A stretch of DNA of 64,000 bases from NCBI GenBank assembly GCA_018715545.1, contig DVLK01000098.1, positions 1-64,000 of the forward strand. Direction: 5' to 3'. The DNA is from Candidatus Caccovivens faecavium (GTDB taxonomy: Bacteria; Bacillota; Clostridia; Christensenellales; UBA1242). Position 1 is the stretch's first letter. Every line of letters begins with the position of its first letter. Both the position numbers and the translations under genes were made by a program. The notes beneath the pieces were generated by a model, which made no database searches, was not told the origin of the DNA, and saw nothing but the letters and a program-made list of their open reading frames with translations. This document shows, one piece after another, positions 8,951 to 18,055 of the stretch.

Positions 8951-8979
8951 TTGAAAAAAGTTGTATTTATTGTTATAAT
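8951..8979 (+). promoter_or_regulatory. Promoter predicting a leaderless mRNA
   Basis: TTGAAA (8951-8956), exactly 17 nt, TATAAT (8974-8979). Only 6 nt separate the -10 box from the ATG at 8986, so transcription should begin at or next to the start codon. No Shine-Dalgarno sequence is present. Confidence 0.75.
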
Positions 8980-8985
8980 ATAAAT

Positions 8986-11900
8986 ATGAAACGATTTTTA
9001 ATGATTTTATTTTCATTTTTGTTTATTTCTTCCGCTTTTGTGGGAGGAAGTTTATTGCTTTCTGGGTGTGATAGTTCATCAAATTATTCTGAAAACAATC
9101 CAGCTGATGAAACTCCTGACGATAATCAGCAGGATGAAAACTTAGTGATTAAAACAGAAACTGTAAGAGTACATATAAGTGTTATACCTATGACAATGGG
9201 CTATTTCTCAATTAGTTATTATAATTATGGAACGCTAATGACGCAAGATGATATTGGGGCTGGTATTAGTGCTCCAATGGATATAGGAACAACCACTACT
9301 ATAACCATGACAAGAGATAGAGAAGATGCGAGGGAGTTTTTAGGCTGGTACAATGCATCTACTGATGCTAGATTAACAACAAGTAGAACATATTCTTGGA
9401 CAGTCAATACTAACTTAACTAATATAGAGGGGAGATATTACAGGCCACCTGCCGTTACTACTTACTACATAACCTATAATTCTAACTATCCATCGGGGAC
9501 AAACAGTACAAGTTCTCAAAGCGTGAATTCTAACTCATCAGTTATAATAAGAGATGTTGATGATGTGGGATTTGGTTACACGGGTTACTTATTTAAAGGG
9601 TGGAATACAAATTCAAGTGGAACGGGAACATCGTATTCACCTGGAACTAGATACTATGGTTCATCAGGTAGTAAGACTTTATATGCTATTTGGGAAAGGG
9701 ATTCTGTAAATCCTGTTATATCACGCGTGACATATGCGCAAAATGATGGCAAAAGCTATTATGTTTATGCATATGCAACTGATGCTGACACAGGTATACA
9801 GAGTGTACAATTTCCTACTTGGACGGAGTATGATTGGCAAGATGATATAATTTGGCATGATGGTGTTGCTGGAAATTGGTCAGTTGGTGGACAAACATAT
9901 AACTATCGGTATTTAGTGCAAGCATCTGAGCATAATAATGAGTATGGAAAATACATAACTCATGTATACGCGTATGACTATGCTGGAAATAGTGTGGGAA
10001 ATGGTGAAATGACCAATATTTATATTAATTTTAATGTTGTGGTTAATCCTAATGGTGGAAGCTATAATGGAACAACATCGAACACCACACTTTCAAATAA
10101 AAATGGAGGGGATGTTGTCAATCTTAATTTTACGCGCACGGGCTATGAGCTTACAGGAGCTTCTACAACGGCTGGTATAATAAGCAAATCTCTTTTGCCT
10201 TCTACCTCGCGAACTTTTAGTGGTTCAAATTATCTTGCTCTTGGCAGAACATATATGTACTCTGATAAAATCACATATGCCTTATATGCATATATGGACA
10301 ACTGGTCACAATATCAATCGGGTAATATGAGAATGATAAGTTGCACGCAAAGCGGAGGATTTAACATAGAGCCAAATGGTTCTACTGTTCGTTTTGCGGT
10401 CTATGACGGAGGTAAAGGAGGGTACAATTCCATAACCACTTCCGTTCAATGGTCAAGCTTAAGTGGTTGGGTGCATTTTGCAATGGTGTTTGATGGTGTA
10501 CACGCAACAGGGTATATAAACGGACAACAGGTTGGGCAGTCAGCAGAGTTCCAAGGTAATATCGGTTATCATAACAGCAATGGCATCTTCATAGGTGCTG
10601 AGGCTGGCACAAACACGACTAAACCGGCAGGAAACTATTTTAAGGGGCAAATAAGAAATGTCCATATCATTCATGATGTTGTCAAGCCAAGTGAATTGAT
10701 GAAGCTAGACTGTCCACTTGCTCTCATTTGCAGTGGCGCAGGAACAGTGACAGCACAATGGCAGGTAGGAACTTATAAAATAACCTATAATGCAAATGGT
10801 GGTACTTTAAGAAACTACAATGTCGGCATAAGGACAGCTAATTATAGTAATGGCAACAGTGCAGGATTGAATATTCAATACGATGCGACAACAAATATCA
10901 CAACTATTAACGGAACTATGACAGGGAACTCTGTTTTAATTAGAAATGATATAGAATTATCTGCTGGAACTTATACAGTTGGCTATGATGTGATTTCTGG
11001 TAGCATGACCGCTGGGACAGGCAATTTCACATTTGAAGTCTATAATTCATCAGGAAGTGCATTAAGTCCTAGGGCGTCAGTTGGTATTTGGGAAGCTCCT
11101 CTATATGCACAAACGACATTGACGCTATCTGAAACTCAGGCTTCAAATTCTGGTAGATTACAGATATGGTTATGGCGAAGCACGCAGGGTTATTCTTTCA
11201 ACAACTTAAAATTGCGATTTTACTTTTACCTTAATAGTCCTGCGATAAGCACTCAAAATGTAACATACGGGCAATCAGGAACGAGCATGGCATATGCTAC
11301 AAAAGATGGCTATTATTTCAATGGATGGAATACGCGTGCAGATGGAAGTGGGACATACTATGGACCTGGTAATATGGGGACTATAACATCAAATATAACT
11401 CTTTATGCCATCTGGACAGCGAGGAATCCAGTGCATTATGATAGCGCTGGTGGCTATTACTATTTTGAATGTGGCAAGATGCCACAGAGCAAGGTTAGCG
11501 GTTCACTTAAAACAACTTTACAATCGCAATGGAGCTCATTATCCAATGGTTCAATATATAATATATCTCTTGGAGATATAAGTAGTTTTCAAGCAAAGGT
11601 GTATAACGGAAATGAGTATTGTTTGTATAATAATGAATATTATCTAGTCGAGCCAATTAGATGGAGATTGCAAGGAAATTCAAATCAAAAATCTGGCTAT
11701 GGCACAACAACCGACACGCTGGCGATTATGGACACAATTGTGTATGTTGGCAGGTATTCGTCGGGCGCAATAAACGCGGGAGATGGTTATCAAACAAATG
11801 CAGCTTGGGCGTTAAGAACTAATCAGTTTGATTACACATTTGTAGCTGAATGGACGCAGTCAATGCCGACTTTTGGCACGACATCACTTTATGGCACACC

Positions 11901-12174
11901 TGAGAATTTTACAGCGAGTATATTTGTTTCTTCGGTTGACGAGATAAACACGGTTGCTGGCTCTGGTAAAGTGAAGTTTTCCGATTTAGTAAAAGATTAT
12001 CTAAAATCAACAGGTAATGGCATGCTATACTATACGCGTGATTTAGGAACGAACTATAACAATATCATCTGTCTAAACGGAAACGGTGACAGAACTCAAA
12101 GAAAACCTGACTTAAATGCCAACCGTTTGGGCGTACAGTTTACAATTAAAGTGACGGAATATGCGTGCGTGTAA
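8986..12174 (+). CDS. Large surface lipoprotein with InlB-type, GBS Bsp-like and LamG-like domains
   Basis: A 1062-residue exported protein. Lipoprotein signal peptide with lipobox LLSGC (acylated Cys28), then an acidic linker (30-52). A beta-rich region holds Listeria-Bacteroides (InlB B) repeats ending in LYAIW (about 160-237 and 770-811) with a further related segment near 350-400. Residues 240-345 resemble the GBS Bsp-like repeat (QDDIIWHDG, HVYAYDYAG). Residues 405-565 look like a LamG/concanavalin A-type fold (GWVHFAMVFDG, YINGQQVGQ, FKGQIRNVHI). The C-terminal 230 residues (EPIRWRL, Tyr/Asn-rich) are unassigned but recall C-terminal modules of other clostridial surface proteins. Probably adhesive or carbohydrate-binding; the ligand is unknown. 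It is a stand-alone gene with its own promoter. Confidence 0.8.
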   Translation: MKRFLMILFSFLFISSAFVGGSLLLSGCDSSSNYSENNPADETPDDNQQDENLVIKTETVRVHISVIPMTMGYFSISYYNYGTLMTQDDIGAGISAPMDIGTTTTITMTRDREDAREFLGWYNASTDARLTTSRTYSWTVNTNLTNIEGRYYRPPAVTTYYITYNSNYPSGTNSTSSQSVNSNSSVIIRDVDDVGFGYTGYLFKGWNTNSSGTGTSYSPGTRYYGSSGSKTLYAIWERDSVNPVISRVTYAQNDGKSYYVYAYATDADTGIQSVQFPTWTEYDWQDDIIWHDGVAGNWSVGGQTYNYRYLVQASEHNNEYGKYITHVYAYDYAGNSVGNGEMTNIYINFNVVVNPNGGSYNGTTSNTTLSNKNGGDVVNLNFTRTGYELTGASTTAGIISKSLLPSTSRTFSGSNYLALGRTYMYSDKITYALYAYMDNWSQYQSGNMRMISCTQSGGFNIEPNGSTVRFAVYDGGKGGYNSITTSVQWSSLSGWVHFAMVFDGVHATGYINGQQVGQSAEFQGNIGYHNSNGIFIGAEAGTNTTKPAGNYFKGQIRNVHIIHDVVKPSELMKLDCPLALICSGAGTVTAQWQVGTYKITYNANGGTLRNYNVGIRTANYSNGNSAGLNIQYDATTNITTINGTMTGNSVLIRNDIELSAGTYTVGYDVISGSMTAGTGNFTFEVYNSSGSALSPRASVGIWEAPLYAQTTLTLSETQASNSGRLQIWLWRSTQGYSFNNLKLRFYFYLNSPAISTQNVTYGQSGTSMAYATKDGYYFNGWNTRADGSGTYYGPGNMGTITSNITLYAIWTARNPVHYDSAGGYYYFECGKMPQSKVSGSLKTTLQSQWSSLSNGSIYNISLGDISSFQAKVYNGNEYCLYNNEYYLVEPIRWRLQGNSNQKSGYGTTTDTLAIMDTIVYVGRYSSGAINAGDGYQTNAAWALRTNQFDYTFVAEWTQSMPTFGTTSLYGTPENFTASIFVSSVDEINTVAGSGKVKFSDLVKDYLKSTGNGMLYYTRDLGTNYNNIICLNGNGDRTQRKPDLNANRLGVQFTIKVTEYACV

Positions 12175-12192
12175 AGACAATATATTTCTACC

Positions 12193-12234
12193 ATATATAG
12201 AGTAGTGCGCAACACATAATACACTATATATAGT
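12193..12234. repeat. Hairpin repeat element, copy 1
   Basis: An imperfect inverted repeat with arms TAGTG and CACTA inside ATATATAG-rich flanks. The right arm CATAATACACTATATAT is identical to one after pheS at 53502-53518. It lies just downstream of the lipoprotein gene and may terminate it, although the T-tract is poor. Confidence 0.5.
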
Positions 12235-12381
12235 TTTGTACTATAATTAATGATAAAATAAAAATTTATTTGAACAATGGTAAGTTCTTTTTAAATCATA
12301 AAATACCAAAAATATAATGATAGTATTATTAATATTCTTTTTTGTGTTTTTTGAGCTATTTAATCATTTTTATAAATTTAC

Positions 12382-12410
12382 TTGACAAATAACAGAAAAA
12401 TTTGTATTAT
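12382..12410 (+). promoter_or_regulatory. Promoter of the SRP RNA
   Basis: Perfect -35 TTGACA (12382-12387), 17-nt spacer, TATTAT (12405-12410); predicted start near 12417. It is among the strongest promoters in the window, as expected for an abundant stable RNA. Confidence 0.8.
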
Positions 12411-12416
12411 ATTCAT

Positions 12417-12690
12417 GCTGAGATAGATGGGGAGTTAGCGGTGCCCTGTAACCTGCAATCCGCTATAGCAGGATTGAACGCTTGCTTAGGAGTAATTTGG
12501 TTGAAGATGTGCGTAGGATAGGGGCGTTGAAATCAAGGTCTTATGCAATTGGTAACTCTGAACCATGTCAGGTCCTGACGGAAGCATCATTAAGGAGATC
12601 TATCGATGTGCCATAAGGTAGCTTTGGTGGAGTTTTTGTTCTACGAAACAGTCAGTCTTATTATTTCGAAGCATTCTCTCAGCCATCATC
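12417..12690 (+). ncRNA. ffs: Large signal recognition particle RNA (scRNA/4.5S family)
   Basis: The conserved Ffh-binding helix is at about 12567-12588: CATGTCAGGTCC, tetraloop TGAC, GGAAGCATCATT. The Alu-domain end is also present: GCGGTGCCCTGTAACC (about 12440) and GCAATCCGCT, matching the B. subtilis scRNA type, with ATGTGCCATAAGGTAGC downstream. The length of about 270 nt fits the Firmicutes large form carrying the Alu domain. It assembles with Ffh and works with FtsY in membrane protein targeting. The tetraloop is UGAC (URRC class) rather than the more common GGAA. Ends are estimated from the promoter and terminator. Confidence 0.93.
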
Positions 12691-12719
12691 AAAACAAGGT
12701 TAAAGCCTTGTTTTTTTGT
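12691..12719 (+). terminator. Terminator of the SRP RNA
   Basis: AAAACAAGG (12691-12699) pairs with CCTTGTTTT (12706-12714), loop TTAAAG, within a long T-run. Confidence 0.85.
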
Positions 12720-12830
12720 TTTAATCGCTTGTTTTATTTGAAGATAGTCATCAATGTCATTTTCTAAAAATATAGTTATACAGTAGTTAAAATTTGGTGC
12801 TTTAAAAAGTAATTTTATGCAAGGACAAAG

Positions 12831-12882
12831 AAAAATCACACCAAGTCATCTTTAAAGGTAGATTTTGTGGTGTGATTTTTTC
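12831..12882 (-). terminator. Terminator downstream of the small membrane protein gene
   Basis: A 13-bp stem (12831-12843 with 12868-12880) encloses a 24-nt loop. Read on the minus strand it ends in TTTTTCTTT. It can act in both directions, but the gene it serves is on the minus strand. The 220-bp stretch between the SRP terminator and that gene holds nothing else recognisable. Confidence 0.65.
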
Positions 12883-12937
12883 TATGATGCCGAATGGTGA
12901 TTGTTTGCGTATTATGTAAGAGCATGAATTTGTGCGC

Positions 12938-13129
12938 TTACATCTTTTTCATTTCTTTTTTTATCTTTTCAATCTTTGGTTCGACCTTTTCTTTCATCTC
13001 GTTAATCTCTTTCTTTACCGCTTTTTCACCTTTATTGACCATAGATTTTGCGTCTTGCGAATGTTTGTAAAGAAGAGCGCCCGTTATCATGCCTGCACCA
13101 AAGCCTAGAAGTGTCATCAATTCTTTCAT
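12938..13129 (-). CDS. Small YtxH-like membrane protein
   Basis: 63 residues. A single hydrophobic helix with small residues (LLGFGAGMITGALLY, about 6-20) is followed by a charged amphipathic Lys/Glu-rich helix to the C-terminus. This layout is that of YtxH-type or gas-vesicle-GvpP-like proteins of unknown role in Firmicutes. GGGAGG upstream of the ATG and a terminator downstream support a real gene. It stands alone on the minus strand, divergent from spoIIIAA. Function unknown. Confidence 0.7.
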   Translation of the reverse strand: MKELMTLLGFGAGMITGALLYKHSQDAKSMVNKGEKAVKKEINEMKEKVEPKIEKIKKEMKKM

Positions 13130-13361
13130 ATTTTCCTCCCTATTTGTAGTATCAGCAAAAAAACGACAAAATATGCATAAAAAATGAAGAAAAGCCGTTG
13201 GCTTTCAAGTGAAAAAATCTTTGACTTTAAAGCAAAGAGAGGGCAGTGCTTTCCAGTGGAGCGGTGGAATTATAGAGTGCTTTTCTTTTTCGACAAAATA
13301 AGAAAATATTAGCTAAGTTAAAAAATTGTGCGCGCTCATATAGTGCTTTAAGGGGTGGACT

Positions 13362-14264
13362 ATGTTAAGCAAAATTCTTCCAGAAAAGATTGCACATATT
13401 GTTAACACAAAAATCAACTTAAAAAGCGTGAACGAGATTAGATTTCGTGCGGACAAGCCTATCATTGTGGCGGTGGGTGGGAAAAACTATTTTTTAAGCG
13501 AAAACGGGCTAACTTCATCGCTAAAAGACGCGTTATATTCATCTAAGATTGTCATTGAGGACATCATTTTTCGTGCAAGCGAGTGTTCAATATATTCTGT
13601 CAATGAGCAGATTAAAAAGGGGTATATTGTCACTGAAAATGGGCTAAGGATTGGTATTGGCGGAAATGTTGTGGAAGAAAACGGACAAGTTAAGACAATG
13701 ACAAATTTTAACAGCCTGAACATTCGTATTCCGCACGCCATTAAAAACTGCTCACTCTCATATTTTCCATATATCGTGCATGATAACACCATTGAAAACA
13801 CCCTTGTTATTTCTCCGCCAGGGTGCGGAAAGACCACTTTTTTACGCGATTTTGTGGCACAGTTAAGCGAACGAAATTTAACTTACAATGTGCTACTTCT
13901 CGATGAGCGTGGGGAACTGGACACTGAACTTAATGCCAACTTTTATGATAAAATCGCCTTTTCAAGTAAGAAAATGGGCTTTGAGAATGGGATTAGGTCG
14001 CTTTCGCCAGACCTCATAGTAACCGATGAAGTCGGGCAGGAAGAGGACATAGATGCTATTTTATACGCTTCGACCTGCGGGGTGAAGATACTTGCTTCCA
14101 CTCACGCTGATAGTATGGAAACCTTTATCAAAAAGGCACTTTTTCAAAAGTTAATCAAAGAAAAGGTGTTTAAAAGGTATGTGCTACTCTCCAAACGAAA
14201 TGGCCCTGGAACGAATGAAGGAATATATAACGAGAATTTTTCGCGGTTGTCATCTAGTTTTTGA
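13362..14264 (+). CDS. spoIIIAA: Stage III sporulation protein AA (ATPase)
   Basis: Cytoplasmic ATPase of the SpoIIIA-SpoIIQ channel linking mother cell and forespore after engulfment; related to type II/IV secretion ATPases. Walker A SPPGCGKTT is near residue 152 and Walker B-like LLLDERGEL near residue 182; DLIVTDEVGQEED and ASTHADS follow, as in the family. At 300 residues it is normal in length. AAGGGGTGG precedes the ATG. It is the first gene of the complete spoIIIA operon; the expected sigma-E promoter could not be recognised in the 230 bp upstream. Confidence 0.95.
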   Translation: MLSKILPEKIAHIVNTKINLKSVNEIRFRADKPIIVAVGGKNYFLSENGLTSSLKDALYSSKIVIEDIIFRASECSIYSVNEQIKKGYIVTENGLRIGIGGNVVEENGQVKTMTNFNSLNIRIPHAIKNCSLSYFPYIVHDNTIENTLVISPPGCGKTTFLRDFVAQLSERNLTYNVLLLDERGELDTELNANFYDKIAFSSKKMGFENGIRSLSPDLIVTDEVGQEEDIDAILYASTCGVKILASTHADSMETFIKKALFQKLIKEKVFKRYVLLSKRNGPGTNEGIYNENFSRLSSSF

Positions 14265-14338
14265 TAAGTCTATTTTAGTTTAGTTATTGGCTTTAATTCT
14301 ATGAAAAGTTATTTATGTGCTTAAAAGGGGAGAAAGGA

Positions 14339-14833
14339 ATGAAATATGTCATCATTGCAGTTTTATTTGTGATTTGCCTTGTTGTTGGTTACACATTTTT
14401 TAGTAAGTATGATAAGCGGAAAAAGTTTTTTACTTCTCTTATCATGTTGGCGGAGAAACTTACAGTGGAAATCAATTTTTCGCGCGAGAGGCTTAAAGTT
14501 TTAATTGAAAATTTTGACAAAAATACAAAACAGAATTTGCTAGGCATAGATGAGGGCTTCATTTCTTATCTTGACAAAAAAACGGAATTAAACGAGAAAG
14601 AGATTTTTAAAAAGGCGGATGTTTTAAAGAAGAACGAAAAGGATTTTATTTTGCTATTTTTAAAGACGCTAGGGCGAAGTGATGTAGAAAACCAGACGAA
14701 GGAGATTGCAAGTTTCAACAAGCGTTTTCAAGAGATGAAGGCGTCAAGCGATTTGGAGTATAAAAAGTACGGCACGCTTTCACTTAAATTAAGTTTAATT
14801 GCAGGGCTATTTTTTGTGATTGTGCTTATTTAA
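14339..14833 (+). CDS. spoIIIAB: Stage III sporulation protein AB
   Basis: Inner-membrane component of the SpoIIIA channel, related to GspF-like secretion proteins. 164 residues with an N-terminal membrane segment (KYVIIAVLFVICLVVGYTFF), a helical cytoplasmic body (RRKKFFTSL-type start, ISFSRERL-type motif seen here as INFSRERL) and a C-terminal membrane segment. The start at 14339 is chosen because GGGGAGAAAGG lies upstream. Divergent from the family, so the call relies partly on position between spoIIIAA and spoIIIAC. A 213-bp gap, unusual for this operon, follows. Confidence 0.85.
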   Translation: MKYVIIAVLFVICLVVGYTFFSKYDKRKKFFTSLIMLAEKLTVEINFSRERLKVLIENFDKNTKQNLLGIDEGFISYLDKKTELNEKEIFKKADVLKKNEKDFILLFLKTLGRSDVENQTKEIASFNKRFQEMKASSDLEYKKYGTLSLKLSLIAGLFFVIVLI

Positions 14834-15046
14834 CTGACTTTTCATGCTATGCACAAGTTTTGTAGCATTTACCATTTAACAAAAAACATTAGGCATTTAT
14901 TGTTTGTCATATAGCAAAGTAAAATTAGTCGCTATCTATCGCTGAACAAAACCATATTTGCTATTTAACACTGTTTGATTAAATTATAAAAACATGTTTA
15001 TTACGATTTTAACCTAAGTTGGAGATTTAGATAAAAAGGAAGATTT

Positions 15047-15241
15047 ATGGAGGTTGAAATAATTTTTAAAATTGCGGCAATCGGAATACTCACTGCTGTT
15101 GTCAGCCAAATTCTCAAAAACAGCGGTAAAGAGGACATTTCCACTCTTGCCACGCTTGCAGGAGTAGTTATTGTGCTTATTATGGTTATTAACCTAATTG
15201 CCGACCTGTTTGACACGATTAGAACGATTTTTAATTTCTGA
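15047..15241 (+). CDS. spoIIIAC: Stage III sporulation protein AC
   Basis: 64-residue membrane protein with two hydrophobic helices (about residues 4-22 and 35-58), the length and pattern of SpoIIIAC. It is a small integral part of the channel next to SpoIIIAD, with which it shares sequence (compare LIADLFDTIRTIFNF with LTDIFDVFNQIFNF). AAAAGGAAG precedes the ATG. spoIIIAD follows after 13 bp. Confidence 0.93.
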   Translation: MEVEIIFKIAAIGILTAVVSQILKNSGKEDISTLATLAGVVIVLIMVINLIADLFDTIRTIFNF

Positions 15242-15254
15242 AAGGAGGGCGAAT

Positions 15255-15647
15255 ATGGATTCTCTTTATAAGATTATTGGCATTGCACTTATAACCTGCA
15301 TTGCCACGCTTATCGTTAAGCCTGTTCGCCCTGATTTTGCCATCTTCATCTCTATTGTCGGCGGAGTGATAATTCTCTTTATGCTGGCAGGGTATTTAAC
15401 AGATATATTTGATGTTTTTAATCAAATTTTTAATTTCACAAATGTCAATTCTTCTCTCTATAAAATCATCTTCAAAATCATTGGCGTTGGTTATCTTGTG
15501 GAGTTCACCGCAAGTCTATGCTCAGACACAGGCAACAACAGCCTTGGCGATAAGGTGTTACTCGGCGGAAAGATAATAATACTCGTTATGGCACTTCCGA
15601 TTATCACAAGTATACTTGAAATTGTTATGGAGTTACTGCCGACATGA
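15255..15647 (+). CDS. spoIIIAD: Stage III sporulation protein AD
   Basis: 130-residue multi-pass membrane protein of the SpoIIIA channel. Four hydrophobic segments; the first half resembles SpoIIIAC. Begins MDSLYKIIGIALITC; I chose this start because AAAGGAGGG lies upstream, although the frame is open 19 codons further into spoIIIAC. Its end overlaps the start of spoIIIAE by 4 bp (ATGA), so translation is probably coupled. Confidence 0.94.
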   Translation: MDSLYKIIGIALITCIATLIVKPVRPDFAIFISIVGGVIILFMLAGYLTDIFDVFNQIFNFTNVNSSLYKIIFKIIGVGYLVEFTASLCSDTGNNSLGDKVLLGGKIIILVMALPIITSILEIVMELLPT

Positions 15648-16879
15648 AGAAAGATAAGAAATTATTGCGTAAAAAACGAAGGATCTTCATTATTGTTTTC
15701 ATCATCTTCATAGCTTCCTTCTTTGGCAGTTTCACGATTGATGGGTATGTTTTAAACACTCCTTTTGTTATGGCAGAAAGCGAAGAAGAAAGCTTAGAAG
15801 AGGAGTTAGAGATTGAGATTGGTGAGCAACTTGATGACCTTGATTTTTCCGATTTAGAAATATATATTAATAACCTTGAAAGCTCTGTTAAAGATATGTT
15901 CTCAGGTGGCTTTGTAAGCAAGGTGGAAAGTTTAATTAATGGCGAATATATCACTGGTGACAGTTTCCTTAGTTCTGTTTTCTCTCTTCTCTGGGATGGA
16001 CTACTTGATTTTCTACCGATAATTGCAAGCATAATTGCGATTTCCATACTAGGTGGAATGGTGGGTAACTTAAAGCCAAATACAGGCGGAAAGTCGATTG
16101 GAAACATTGTCCACTTTGTGACTTATGGTGTCGTCATCGTCTTTCTGGGGGCAACGCTTGTAGAACTTATCGCTTTGACAAGTAAGACATTGACAAGTCT
16201 AAAAAGTCTTATGGATATGATTTTCCCAGTGCTTTTAACCCTTCTCACTGCGGTTGGCGGAAGTGTGTCGGTAGGGCTATATCAGCCTGCGATAGCGCTC
16301 CTTGGCAATATCTTCATCTCTCTTATCACTTATTTTCTTATGCCATTATTTATCTTTTCAATAGTGTTCTCCATTGTCGGAAATCTCTCAAATAATGTGA
16401 AACTAGATAAGTTTGTAGCTTTTCTTCAAGGCACTTTCAAGTGGTCGATTGGTTTACTTTTCACTCTCTTTTTAGGTTTTATCACTATTCAGGGCATATC
16501 AGCAAGTGCTGTCGATGGACTTTCAATTAGAACGGCAAAATACACCATTAAAAGCTATGTTCCGATTGTAGGTGGTTATGTCAGTGACGGACTATCAATC
16601 ATCATGGCGTCAAGTATGCTGATTAAAAACGCGGTGGGAACGGCTGGGCTTCTTTTAATACTATTTAGCGTGATTTCGCCAGTTATAAGCTTGATACTCT
16701 TCATGCTTTCATTGCGCTTTATGGCAGGCATAATCGAACCGATAGGCGATAAAAAGACGGCGAATTTCGTTTCAGATATATCAAAGAGTATGAGTATGCT
16801 CATCGCACTAATTGTGGCAGTTTCCTTCATGTATATGGTGATGACAGGGCTTATAATGTGCAGTTGTAATTTGATTTGA
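15644..16879 (+). CDS. spoIIIAE: Stage III sporulation protein AE
   Basis: The largest membrane subunit of the channel, 411 residues. An N-terminal hydrophobic segment (about 12-33) looks like a signal anchor, an acidic extracytoplasmic region follows (40-110), then about seven hydrophobic helices. The conserved stretch GISASAVDGLSIRTAKYTIK and VPIVGGYVSDGL, typical of SpoIIIAE, lies near residues 284-316. Normal in length. Confidence 0.95.
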   Translation: MKKDKKLLRKKRRIFIIVFIIFIASFFGSFTIDGYVLNTPFVMAESEEESLEEELEIEIGEQLDDLDFSDLEIYINNLESSVKDMFSGGFVSKVESLINGEYITGDSFLSSVFSLLWDGLLDFLPIIASIIAISILGGMVGNLKPNTGGKSIGNIVHFVTYGVVIVFLGATLVELIALTSKTLTSLKSLMDMIFPVLLTLLTAVGGSVSVGLYQPAIALLGNIFISLITYFLMPLFIFSIVFSIVGNLSNNVKLDKFVAFLQGTFKWSIGLLFTLFLGFITIQGISASAVDGLSIRTAKYTIKSYVPIVGGYVSDGLSIIMASSMLIKNAVGTAGLLLILFSVISPVISLILFMLSLRFMAGIIEPIGDKKTANFVSDISKSMSMLIALIVAVSFMYMVMTGLIMCSCNLI

Positions 16880-16964
16880 AATATCGCTTGAATAAAAAAT
16901 GTTTTGCAAAAAGAGATATAAGTTGCAAGACTTCTCTTAACTTTTCACCTTTTAAGGAGTTTTT

Positions 16965-17468
16965 ATGAGCGGAATATCTGCGTGGTTATTATCTATCACT
17001 GGTGTAGTTCTATTATCTGTGCTTTGTGAGTTTATTTTGCCAGAAGGGCAGATTAATAGGTATGCGCGTGTAATTTTTTCCTTTGTCACGCTTTTTGTTA
17101 TCATCTCTCCGCTTCCCTCACTATTAAAAAAAGAAATCGACTTTTCCTTTCCAAATTATGACTACACGCTTCAAGAGGACTACCTATATGAGATAAACTT
17201 AAATAAACTAGATGCCATTCAAACTGACTTGCAAGAAGAGATTGAGGAAGCGGGAATATATAATATCAGAATTTCAATAAGTGCCAACGCTTATAGCGAA
17301 AATTTAGAGATTTACTCTATATATGTCGAACTTTGCGATATTTCATTTTCTGCTGATTTTGAAAATAAAAATAAAAGTGAGGCAAAGCGTGTGATAGAAG
17401 AGATTATTTCCTATATGCCAGCACTCAAAGATGTTCCAATTTCTTATGATGACACAAAGATTTTGTAA
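16965..17468 (+). CDS. spoIIIAF: Stage III sporulation protein AF
   Basis: 167 residues with two N-terminal membrane helices separated by the family motif LPEGQINRYARVIF (about residues 27-40), followed by a soluble domain resembling the ring-building fold. Part of the SpoIIIA channel in the mother-cell membrane. TTAAGGAG lies upstream of the ATG. Confidence 0.92.
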   Translation: MSGISAWLLSITGVVLLSVLCEFILPEGQINRYARVIFSFVTLFVIISPLPSLLKKEIDFSFPNYDYTLQEDYLYEINLNKLDAIQTDLQEEIEEAGIYNIRISISANAYSENLEIYSIYVELCDISFSADFENKNKSEAKRVIEEIISYMPALKDVPISYDDTKIL

Positions 17469-17516
17469 AAAATGTGAATATAGGCAAACATCAGGGCTTA
17501 ATAAAAAGGAGTAGAT

Positions 17517-18032
17517 ATGGACAAACTTAAAGATTTCATTAAAAAGATAAAAGGTGTTAAGCACATAGAAATATATCTTGCAGTCATCGTTGGGCTTATA
17601 GTTATAATTTGTTACTTTCTCTTCGTTACAAAGCCTGAGGACAAAAAAGAAGAAAATTCGACAGAAAATTATTCTAATGCACAGGAATATGCGGACTACT
17701 TAGAGAATAAATTATGTAATGTATTGTCCGATATTACAGGCGTTGGCGATGTCAGTGCAATTATAACTCTTGACGGTGGATTTACTTACGAATATGCGGT
17801 GGATAGCGAAACCAACACAACAACCTCTGGCTCGTCAGAAACATCTGTCACTGTGGACACGACAATATTAGTAAACGGAGAACCTGTTGTTGTCAAAGTA
17901 ATTTATCCTGAAATAAAGGGGGTGGTGATTGTTGCCGATGGAAGCGAAAATTTTGCAATTAAGATGAACATTATGGAAGCGGTTCAAACACTTCTTGGTG
18001 TAGAAGCTAGTAGTATGACAATATTATCGTAA
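17517..18032 (+). CDS. spoIIIAG: Stage III sporulation protein AG
   Basis: 171 residues; one N-terminal membrane helix (about 20-40) then a soluble domain facing the intermembrane space. The motif LENKLCNVLSDITGVGDV matches the start of the family's ring-building domain; SpoIIIAG forms a large ring in the channel in B. subtilis. AAAAGGAG precedes the ATG. The C-terminal part (KGVVIVADGSENFAIKMNI) is also typical. Confidence 0.92.
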   Translation: MDKLKDFIKKIKGVKHIEIYLAVIVGLIVIICYFLFVTKPEDKKEENSTENYSNAQEYADYLENKLCNVLSDITGVGDVSAIITLDGGFTYEYAVDSETNTTTSGSSETSVTVDTTILVNGEPVVVKVIYPEIKGVVIVADGSENFAIKMNIMEAVQTLLGVEASSMTILS

Positions 18033-18055
18033 AAAGATTTTAAAAGGAGAATACA

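Noticed and set aside
12600..12839. 79-codon minus-strand frame over the SRP RNA 3' end
   Set aside because: It overlaps the SRP RNA and its terminator and has no RBS.
13130..13361. Sigma-E promoter for spoIIIAA
   Set aside because: CATATAGT near 13338 resembles a -10, but no matching -35 lies at the right distance.
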